A stretch of 64,000 nt of DNA from Colius striatus (lineage: Eukaryota; Chordata; Aves; Coliiformes; Coliidae), in NCBI RefSeq assembly GCF_028858725.1, contig NC_084771.1, positions 2,322,915 through 2,386,914 on the forward strand, in the 5' to 3' direction. The stretch's first letter is position 1; every line of letters starts with the position of its first letter. The notes under the pieces are model-generated. The model did not search any database. It had not been told where the DNA came from and saw nothing but the letters and a program-made list of their open reading frames with translations. Positions 54,766-64,000 of the stretch are shown piece after piece. The position numbers and the translations under genes were made by a program.

Positions 54766-57700
54766 GGCGCTGGGGAGCACTGGCAGGGGCTGCCCAGATG
54801 GGCTGTGGAGGCTCCTTCTCTGGAGACATTCCAACCCAGCTGGAGGAGTTCCTGTGTGCCCTGCTCTAGGTGGTGCTGCCCTGGCAGGGGGGTTGCACTG
54901 GCTGAGCTCTGCAGGGGCTGCCCAGATGGGCTGTGGAGGCTCCTTCTCTGGAGACATCCCAACCCAGCTGGTTCCTGTGTGCCCTGCTCTAGGTGGTGCT
55001 GCCCTGGCAGGGGGGTTGCACTGGCTGAGCTTTCCAGGCCCCTCCCAGCCCTTGAGACTCTGTGTTTCTGTGGGCGATGCCCCTGGGAAGTGCAAGTAAT
55101 TACTGCAAGTAATTCTCAGGCAGCAAACCCCTTACTCTTGTGCCCCAATTGACTGGAGCACTCTGGGAAGCATCTTTAGTGCAATGTGTTTGTGTCAGTG
55201 CTGCCTTTTTTCAGATGGGCATTGAGAATGAGCTGTTTCACATTTTGGTCTGTAATTGGGGTATGGATGCTTGCATGAAGAAATGATACAGCTTTGTGTC
55301 TCAGCATGAAACATCTTGTCCTTTCTGATCCAAATGTGGAGCACTCAGAATGTTTCTTCAGCCAAGTAGGACCATTTTGTCCTTGGGAGGGGCTGTAAGC
55401 TTGGAAGTGATTCTTCCAACCTGCTGTTGTTGAAGCTTGCCAGATGGGAGCATTGGGAAGGGAGCTGCAATGGGGACTGGCACTAAGAGTTAGTTGAAAA
55501 ATATAGTCTTATATAGAAGAAGTGCAAAAGGAGGTGTGAGAGCTGAGAGAGTAAGCAACTTCACTTACACTGCTATAAATGTCTTCTGGTGCCTGGCTGG
55601 GTGAAGGTAATTTAAGAGGGAGTTAGTATAAAGAGACTGAAGAGGACTTCAGATGACAAGGGTTGTGGTGTAGACATTGCCAAACTTGCAACACACCCCT
55701 GACTGAGTGCATGGCCTTTGGAAGGGTGATTTCTGCTGGCAGCAAACTGTTAGAAAGCCTTGAAATTGAGTAGATATTCATCTCCAACAGATTGGCTTCT
55801 TTTCTTCTCTAGGATGAATGCACCAAAGTTAAGCTTTGGAGGCAGTGCTGCAACACAAGCTACTGGAATCGCAGGGGGCTTTGCATTTGGTAGGTCTGCA
55901 CCAACCAGCGTGGCCTCGAGTCAAGCAGCAGCCCCTACTGGCTTTGTGTTTGGATCTGCTGGCACCACCACCAGCAGCAGCAGCAGCACCACCACAGCTC
56001 AGTCTGGGACAATTGGAGGATTTACTTTTTCCAGTGGTAGCACAACTCAGGCTGGCACAAGCACCTTCAACATCGGCACCGCAGCTCCCCAAGCACCATC
56101 CACCGGGCTGACCTTTGGGACAGCAACTGCTGCCACCACTGCTGCCACCTTGGGAACTGCAACCCAGTCAGCAGCCCCCTTCAGCCTTGGGGGACAGACC
56201 ACAGGTGAGTGCCAGGGCTTCAGATGGCTGCTGTAGTCAGGAAGCCTGTCAGCACAGAGGATAGCTGGGGATGGTGTGGAGATCCACAGAGTCTCAAGGG
56301 CTGGAAGGGGCCTGGAGAGCTCATCCAGTGCAACTCCCCTGCCAGGGCAGCACCACCTAGAGTAAGGCACACTTGAACTCATCCAGCTGGGTTGGGATGT
56401 CTCCAGAGAAGGAGCCTCCACAGCCCATCTGGGCAGCCCCTGCCAGTGCTCCCTCACCTCAACAGGGAACAACTTTGTCCTTGTGTCTCTTTGGAACCTC
56501 AGTTTGTTGCCCCTTGTCCTGCCACTGGCCATCCCTGAGCACAGCCTGGCTCCAGCCTCCTCACACCCACCCTTGATGCATTTGTAACCATGAATTAGAT
56601 TCTTCAACCTCCAGCTGCTGCTGGTGACAAATGAAGCTGCAATTGATGGGTTTTCTGAGATGCTTGCCTGGGGTCACCTGTGATGAATGACAACTGCTGG
56701 TGAGCCTTTGGGTTTAGGGAGTGAGGCTGAAATAGTTCTGCCAATGTGTGTAGAAAGTGCTTGTTGCATTTGAAGCCCTTCTAAAGTGTTTTGAATGGGT
56801 TTGCTGGTGCAGAGGGAAGGGGCTGGCAGTGATGGGGAGGAGGTGCTGCAGGATGAGCCTGGCCCACAATGCCAAAGGTAACCTCCCTGATGGCAGGAAC
56901 CTGCCTCCTCCTGCAGAGCTTTTGGTCTACTTGTTGGTGACAGTGCCTGCCTTGGAGGGAAGGTCAGCAGCTCTGGGGCAGGGTGATGCTTGTCTGTGTC
57001 AGCATTATTCTTGGAAATCTTTTTTACACAATGCCTGTGTTAGCTCCAGTTCATTTCTGGGACAGTACAAGAGTACTTACCACACCAGCTCCAGAGGGAA
57101 CTGCTGCAGAGAGGCCAGTGCAGGGCCACCCAGATGCTCAGGGGACTGGAGCATCTTCCTTGTGAGGAAAGGCTGCGGGCCCTGGGGCTGTTCAGGCTGG
57201 AGAAGAGGAGACTGAGGGGGCAGCTCATTCATAGCTCCAAATCTCTCACTGGTGGGTGTCAGGAGCTTGGGGCAGCACTTTCTCTCTGTTGTATCCAGTG
57301 CCAGGACAAGGGGTGATGGGATGAAGCTGCAACACAGACAGTTCCATTGAAACATAAGGAGAAAGTGTTTCAGTGCTGAGGTGAGGGAGCCCTGGCCCAG
57401 GCTGCCCAGGGAGGGTGTGGAGGCTCCTGCTCTGGAGCTCTTCAAGACCCTCCTGGCCATGTTCCTGTGGGAGCTGCTTTGGCAGGGGCTTGGGCTGGAT
57501 GAGCTCTAAAGGTCCCTTCCAACCCCCACCATGCTGTGAGTCTATGACTGAATAACATTGTTTTTCTTATACTCCTACCCCTTCTACCTTGACTGTTGTG
57601 ATCAGCAGAACCCACAGTGTCTCTGTAGTAAAACAACTGTAATTTCCATTTCCTTCTGCTTGTTGCAGGTCTAAGCTTTGGATCATTGACTTCAACAGCA

Positions 57701-60700
57701 GCCACTAGTGCACCCACAGCAACGCTGACTGCCAGTAGCAGCCAGGGACCTACTCTGGCCTTTGGAAGCAAACCTGGAGGTAGGAAATTGTTTCAGGAAA
57801 TAATTACTTGAGACTTGGTGAATCTGCTGTCCTTCTGGGAATAGTTTTCTAAGCTGGAGTCTGGTAATGAGCTAGAAGTGCTTGTGAATTTGCAAGAGCA
57901 TCAGTGATCTGTGGCAGTTCATACAGCCATTCACCTGAGCATCCCATGCTTTTGATTGTGTTCCCTGTGCCTTGTTCTCTTCTGTAATTCTTGCTTGAGT
58001 GCAGTGGGAAGGAGCCAGGGGTTTCAGGGGTACACTGTAATAAAGATAAGCCTGAAGTAGAAAACGAGGAGGAGTAGTTTGAAGCCCTTCCATCCTCAAA
58101 AGCCTGGTGGAAATGGGCAGATGTGTGTCCCCTCCTCAGCACGCCTCTTCTGAAATGGGTGAGAGCTTGCTGTGGTCTGGTTGTACAAGGTAGATGCTTT
58201 TTCTTTTTGCAGTAACATCCACAGCTGCCACAACTGCAGCCACCACCACAACCTCCATTCTTGGCACAACAGGGCCTACCCTGTTTTCATCTATAGTGAG
58301 TTCTTCAGCACCGACGTCGTCTACCGCCACAGGCCTCTCACGTAAGTCACAACATGCAGGTTTCATCTGTTAGGGGAATAAATGAGCAGCATGGTTGGTG
58401 GCAGCTGGTAGTGGTGGAGCTGTAGATGCTGGGGTAATAGAGAATTCAGAAGACCAGCTCTTCTCACTGTTTGCCACCTCCCCTCTTTGCAAACTGTCTT
58501 CAAAGGTGAGGCGTGAGAGTTTTGTTTAAGCTCAAGCACACTTTAGATTCAGAGTGGGCAAGCAACACAGGGCACTTTTAGCTGTTTTGGTGTTTCTCTG
58601 GGTAGTACCACCACAAATTAGCTTTCTAGTGGTGTTTTAGCTACTGTCTTGTTTTAGCTACTTGTCCTTGAGTCTGGTTATGTCAGTCCTTGACTCTTGC
58701 ATTAAGTGTTTGCACGTCTTTACAGTGGCCTGGGATGGTAGAGATGCAGGGTGCCAAAAACAAATATTCCCACTACTATGTGCTTGCAAGTTTCCCTGCT
58801 AATAACTGGCAAGTTTCCTCTTGCAAAATGAGTTTCATGGCAGCAAGTAGTGTCAGTTTTCTGATAGCTTTAAAGGCAGTAGCCCAGGTTTGAAGACAGT
58901 CCTAACAGCTCCCTTTCTGAGTCTTCAGTGAGGCATTAACACTTCAGTTTCTTTTGATTATGGAAACTAGCTACAGCCAGTGTTGCTCTTTACCAGGGTT
59001 AATGCTACTGTTCCATACACCATGCTGTCCTACCCCTACCTCTAAGAATTTAGGCAGCTGCTCCCAAGGCCCTTCACAAGTTTTATGTTAAAGCCATGCT
59101 AATTATGTTTAGCTGATGAGCTGCTGCAGTTTGTAGATGCCACGTGCAGCAGTTTAATAACTTCTGTTTTGCCTAGCACTGCAGCACTTGCATTGCTACT
59201 CTAATTCCAAAACTGACCTTAATCTTAGTGTTTAAGAATGCTTTTAAGCAAGTGGGTGTTCTCTGTTTATCAGGGTATCTGAAATTTGTTGTTAGATGCT
59301 AATAGGGGGGTTGTTCCCAGGCAGCTGAGATGTGACCAGGGTGTTTCCTGTAGTATGTGCAATGGTATTGCTTTAGCTGTAGGCTTGTGCAGAGATTGCC
59401 TTTGCTGCCTGACAGTGTCCAGAAACCTTGGCTTCTCTTAGCATTTGATAGCAGTTAAATGTTAGATAATTCCAAACAGGTAAAGAGAAGCAATGGTAGC
59501 TTGGCACCAGGGTTGATAAAGTTGCCTGGAAGAATAACAATGATCCTCCTTAACACAAATACAGAGCAGACAGAGATGGGTGAGCAGGCAAGGGTAGAGC
59601 TTTTCAATGGGATGCTGTGTTTAATGGGTTATGCAAACTCTTAATATTGTCTTCTGTTTCCAGTTACTGCCCCTTCCACTGGGACAGCCAGTCTTGGATC
59701 ACTTGGCTTTGGACTGAAGGTTCCTGGAACAACAGCTGGTACAACAAGCACTGCCACTAGTAAGAACTAGATGCTGCAAGTAGCTGAAGAGAAGGGAGCT
59801 CCACTAATGGGGCCACACTAATGTAGCAGTGCAGCAGTTCTAATTTCCAATGCTCTCCACATCTTTCCCTGATCCTCTTTTCCCATCTCCCCAAAGGCAC
59901 AGTTACCTATGACTTCTGAGAGCCTGGCCACACACAGCAAAGGGACTGGGTTGAAGGAAGGCCCCTGGGCTTTGATGTTTAATCTGGATCAAGTCAACTA
60001 AATAGATTGACTGCCCCTGTTCTGGCCTGCCTGTGTAGTACAGAATTGCCCTGATGGATGAGGGAGAGGTGTCCAGATGGGGGAAGGGAGAAGGACTTTT
60101 AGGGAGAGAGGTTTTATGATTCAGTTACACCCCATTCATCTGTTTCTTCCATATGATGAGTTCTGAAGTGTTGGGTTTTATTAACTCTCCTTCAAAAGCA
60201 AACAAAGCAGAGATGAGTGCTGTTTGTGTCAGCCCTCGTGTGAAAACCTGCAGTGGAATCTGCTGCTGCACAGTGGTTGGGTTTGGGACTGCACATCCTT
60301 TCCTGCATGGGGTTACCAGTCAGTTTTCAGCATGATGACATGGCTGCTCAGCTCTCAAGGTCTCTCTCAAGCTTGTTTCTGATGTGACTGTGAAGAGTTT
60401 GAGCTTGGTGCCTAAAAGTGCTGTGTGAGGGGCTGACAGTAGCATCTGATAGCTGCTCTTAGTTTTGTGAAAACCTGGAGATCCCACCTCTTGCCAAGAT
60501 GCAGGAGAGGAACTGGGTTTGCTGATAGTTGTTAGGTCTAATAGTAAAACATGAGACTGAGAGGGATGTGTGGGCAAATGTCCAGGGCTGCCAGTTCCTC
60601 ACTTTACTGGACCTACTAGCTGGGTATGTACAGTGCACTGCCTTTGTGTCAAGGTGCCCTTCATTCCCTTCCTGGCAGACATAGGATTTGCTTTCTGTGT

Positions 60701-63586
60701 AAGGGACCTATTTGAGTTCATATTGCCCAGTGTTTGGAAGTGTGTGCTGGGCCTGTTCTCCATGTGTTAGATAGCAGATGTGTCCTGTTGCTTGACTTGC
60801 ATCTCTTCTTTCAGGCACTACTACTGCTTCTGGCTTTGCTTTGAATCTTAAGCCATTAACTACAACTGGTGCCATTGGAGCTGTGACTTCTGCAGCTGCC
60901 ATCACCACCACCACAGCCAGCAGGTGAGTGTGTTCCAGCCAGCCCCTGCCTCTTTGGAGGAGAAGCTGTTATTAGTGATGGGATCCTGGGGGGGAAGCAG
61001 GGATCTTGTCACCTTTATAGTTTGGAGTTTGATGTTGTGGTTTGGACTTTGTGGCACTTCCTCCCAGTGTCCAAAGAGAAGCTGTTATTAGTGATGGGAT
61101 CCTGGGGGAGAAGCAGGGATCTTGTCACCTTTATAGTTTGGTGTTTGATCTTTTTGCCTTTGTGGCACTTCCTCCCAGTGCCCCTCCAGTGATGACTTAT
61201 GCCCAGCTGGAGAGTTTGATAAACAAGTGGAGCCTGGAACTGGAAGACCAAGAGAAACACTTCCTTCACCAAGCCACACAAGTGAACGCCTGGGATCGGA
61301 CGCTGATAGAGAATGGAGAGAAGGTCAGGCAATGTCCAGAGGAACCTGATTTTGCTTGCTTACATCCTTAAAGGCCATCAGGGTTAGAGATGCAACATCT
61401 AGTGGGACTTTCCCATCTGTATTTTACAAGCAGAATTGGATCTGTGTGCTTTTAAAAGACTCGCTTGTGTGTCTGTACTGGGCTACAGGCACTGAAACTT
61501 GGAAGTCTGTTCTGTGAGCTTACACCATGCTAACAACTTCCCTTAGGGTGGAGCTTTCAAAGCCAAACTTCCACTGTTCCATTTCTGGTCTGGAAGTCTT
61601 TATGGAACCATTTCTTGTGTCTGGTAGACGTTGGTATGGTGCTGGCTTCCTGTTCCACCACTCTCACGAGTTCACTTTGGAGTTTCACAATGTAATTAAG
61701 TGTCTTGTGTTTCCAGATTACTTCATTACACAGAGAAGTAGAGAAAGTGAAACTTGATCAGAAGAGGTATGAAACTATGAACACTTGATGGCATTGTTTG
61801 CTTTTTGCATGCTCCTGTGTTTGTGGTGTGGCAGATGTAGAGCTCACAGAACTTTTGAGTTGATTAGTTAATGTTTTTCCTTTTCAGACTGGATCAGGAG
61901 CTAGACTTCATTCTATCACAGCAGAAAGAGCTTGAAGACTTGTTGACCCCTCTGGAGGAGTCTGTGAAGGAACAGAGTGGGACCATCTACTTGCAGCATG
62001 CGGATGAAGAACGGGAGAGGACGTAAGGCAGGAAGCTCCTTGGAGCGTGTGATGAGCAGGCTGATGTGGTGGGGATCAATCAGCAAGAAGCAGTGTTGGG
62101 ATACATAGAATCATAGAATGGTAGGGGTTGGAAGGGACCTTTAGAGATCATCTAGTCCAACCCCCCTGCAGAAGCAGGTCAACCTAGATCAGGTCACACA
62201 GGAACATGTCCAGGCGGGTCTTGAAGACCTCCAAGGAAGGAGCCTGCACAACCCCTCTGGGCAGCCTGTTCCACTGCTCTGTGCAGTATTGATCCATCAA
62301 TGGCCTTTGTCAAATATGTAATCCTGTTTTATGCATGGCAACTTAGATTTTATGCATTAGAAACAGGGGAGTGGTGACTGGAAACCCTCGAGTGGGCATG
62401 AAGAGCTCTTTAGCTGTTGGGTCGAACTGGCTGTCTGGGAAACGGTCTCAGAAAACTGGTGATTATTTAGCTGGTGTGACTGGGAGTGGGTTTGCTGAAG
62501 TACAATATTCTGCCCTTTGTTCCCACATGTTGTGCAGCTTTAAACTGGCTGAAAATATCGATGCTCAGTTGAAGCGGATGGCACAAGACCTGAAGGACAT
62601 CACTGAGCACCTGAACACATCCCGAGGCCCAGCAGACACCAGCGACCCGGTAAACACAACCTTTCCTTGTTTGTTGGTAGGAGACAGAGGATATTGAAAC
62701 AGTTCTAACTCTTCCATTTGTCTGAATGGAATGCATGGTGAATGCTGCTTGTAGCTTTAACCTTGGAGGAGTAGTTTGTCCCTGAGTTGGATCTCTTCTG
62801 GGTAAAACTACTCTGACACAATCCAGGCTGACTCACCTACGTGCTCTGCACTCCTCTTAAGAGTTTTCAAGGTCTTTCGTTCTGGTGTGAACTCTGGTTA
62901 TTTGCTTGTCTAATTTTACCCTGGATTACAACTTGTTTTAGAGGCCTGTCTCAATGTTGATGTGGTTACCTCCTCCACTGCCTGCATCTTTCTGGGGCAA
63001 ACCTAAATCTTGTTCAGGGTGCCATCTGTAGCAGCTGATCCTTTTTCCTCACACTGCTTTTGTACCCTCATGAAAACAAGATCTGAATTACCAGCTCTTT
63101 CTGATATGTATTAAATGGATCTCAATATTCCTTGAGGGTTTACTGAGAAGCTCTTTTTCAGACACAATTTCCCTTCAGTGTTGCAGACTTGATTCTGGTT
63201 TTTTCCCCATTCCTTTTTGCTTTTGCCACCTCAAGCCCAAGATGATTAATGTGGTGATGTTTCCTATGTCTGAATTGGAATTAGCCTAAAGCCACAGGTG
63301 TGTGCTCTAAGCCAGTCTGTTTTCTTGATGGTAAAGAGAAGCAAAGCAACACAGTTGCTGCACACTTCCCTGGGAAGGTGGCTGCTCAGTGAGTGGAGCT
63401 GTACATATGAGAGATCTGATTGCATCACATTCCAAAGGCAGGGACAGGCAGGCTGGCTTTTACTGCTTTTAGATTTTATGTAGTGTAACAAAGGACTTGT
63501 ACCTTCTCTTTCTCTTCAGCTTCAGCAGATCTGTAAAATCTTGAATGCTCACATGGATTCACTGCAGTGGATTGACCAGAACTCAG
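54445..63586 (+). CDS. NUP62: Nucleoporin p62 (NUP62/NUP62CL locus), copy 2, cut by window end
   Basis: Exons: 54445-54713, 55813-56204, 57669-57779, 58213-58341, 59664-59759, 60815-60923, 61179-61323, 61717-61766, 61888-62022, 62538-62649, 63520-63586; 538 codons, all phases kept. The last exon should lie beyond 64000. Differences from copy 1 are in the FG half: Thr/Ala in GGSATTQ, Thr/Ser in the Ser run, Thr/Ile in QSGTTGG, Thr/Ser in TASTSQ, Arg/Thr after the exon-3/4 join. The coiled-coil half is the same residue for residue. Intron 6 carries a tandem duplication that adds a second acceptor upstream of exon 7. This copy is the better candidate for the working gene, if its last exon is present. 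Confidence 0.9.
54786..55037 (+). repeat. Two tandem CR1 3'-tail units in NUP62 intron 1 (copy 2)
   Basis: Units start at 54786 and 54914. The first has the five-base AGGAG insert seen in one unit of copy 1. Compare six units at 14071-14812. Confidence 0.92.
56283..56597 (-). mobile_element. CR1 3' fragment in NUP62 intron 2 (copy 2)
   Basis: Paralog of 16058-16372. Confidence 0.85.
57091..57548 (+). mobile_element. CR1 3' fragment in NUP62 intron 2, plus strand (copy 2)
   Basis: Paralog of 16866-17333, with a ~16-base deletion near the end (GTGTGAGCTGATGTAGG is missing). Confidence 0.88.
60961..61191 (+). repeat. ~116-bp tandem duplication with a second splice acceptor, NUP62 copy 2 intron 6
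   Basis: AGAAGCTGTTATTAGTGATG begins at 60961 and again at 61077. Both units end in the acceptor TTCCTCCCAG|TG (AG at 61066-61067 and 61177-61178). Copy 1 has one unit (about 20751-20865). Reading on from the first acceptor stays open and in frame into exon 7. Confidence 0.92.
62105..62291 (-). mobile_element. CR1 3' tail fragment in NUP62 intron 9 (copy 2)
   Basis: Paralog of 21780-21965. Confidence 0.88.
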
Positions 63587-64000
63587 GTGAGTGTCATCTT
63601 GCAGCTTTTGGGGAATGTAAATAGAAGGTAGCATGTGTTTGAAGTGGGTTTGGAATGTGAAGGAGTTTCTGAAGATCCCTGAGGAGTCTTCTCCTCACCT
63701 CCAATGACACTGTCCTTTCTGTGCTCAAAATCTCTTGATGTGCATTAAAGGCCTCTGCTGAGAAGTAATTCCTGGCAACTGCTACTGTTTCACAAAAAGC
63801 ACTGCTTGCAGTGCCTCAGTGCAGAGCAGAGGACTGAAAAGCCCTGTGCTGTGTTTTCTCAAGCTAAGGGTGAATATTTCAGCTTCTAAAATGTTTGTGA
63901 GTAGGAAAATTGGTGAGGGATGTGTGTGTGTGTGGTGAGTGTTCTCTGCTTCCCCCTCCTTCAGCAAGCCCCCTCCAGGCCAGCCTGAGCAGCAGGCATT

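Larger units (their letters stand above)
46917..64000. repeat. Segmental duplication copy 2 of 6176-~23674
   Basis: Colinear with copy 1 over at least 17 kb. The shift drifts from 40,741 to 40,326 because of a 29-bp promoter indel, loss of four CR1-tail units, a ~116-bp intron duplication and small indels. Differences are sparse throughout. The right edge is outside the window. Confidence 0.95.

Noticed and set aside
1-64000. tRNA, rRNA, snRNA or microRNA genes
   Set aside because: No tRNA-like A/B boxes with cloverleaf or other known RNA gene could be recognised by reading; a covariance-model scan was not possible here.

Overview
This window is bird nuclear DNA. It is full of CR1 LINE fragments with the avian CR1 3' tail, carries several avian-type solo LTRs, and has spliced genes with GT-AG introns and CpG-island promoters. 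The single-copy anchor is a head-to-head pair, DNAAF6 (PIH1D3) on the minus strand and a multi-exon p62 nucleoporin gene on the plus strand. In human the matching neighbours are DNAAF6 and NUP62CL at Xq22.3, so this is very probably the avian counterpart of that locus. The genus cannot be read from the sequence.

Layout. 1-6172: a direct repeat with a period of 5,156 bp, carrying a ~39-bp minisatellite and one solo LTR; no gene recognised. 6176-~24000 (copy 1) and 46917-64000 (copy 2): a direct segmental duplication of at least 17 kb. Each copy holds a CR1 LINE, three 5' coding exons of DNAAF6, a shared CpG island, and eleven NUP62-type exons. Copy 2 runs off the window; copy 1 has no recognisable last exon. 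25550-30783 and 40275-45497: inverted arms of ~5.2 kb, nearly identical, each with one MROH-like (maestro HEAT-like repeat) gene. 30784-40274: the spacer, holding a third, longer MROH-like gene on the minus strand (11 exons, 550 codons, open throughout) set between two related LTRs in opposite orientation. An orphan copy of its first exon lies at 46389-46084, next to duplicated CR1 and minisatellite.

How it fits together. p62 is the FG-repeat central-channel nucleoporin that joins NUP54 and NUP58 through its C-terminal coiled coil. DNAAF6 is a dynein-arm assembly co-chaperone. The MROH-like proteins are HEAT-repeat proteins of unknown function that are multicopy in birds. Most junctions that can be located fall inside CR1 or minisatellite DNA, so repeat-mediated rearrangement is the simplest explanation. 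The paralogous segments are so similar (a few substitutions per few hundred bases) that the duplications are young, or one copy is a mis-assembled haplotype.

Most interesting points: (i) an extra in-frame splice acceptor in NUP62 copy 2 that would add 37 codons before the coiled coil; (ii) loss of the NUP62 terminal exon from copy 1; (iii) the MROH inverted repeat around a third MROH gene whose stop codon lies next to a sense LTR; (iv) a solo LTR carrying its own ~20-bp VNTR; (v) CR1-tail arrays with 6 units in one paralog and 2 in the other.
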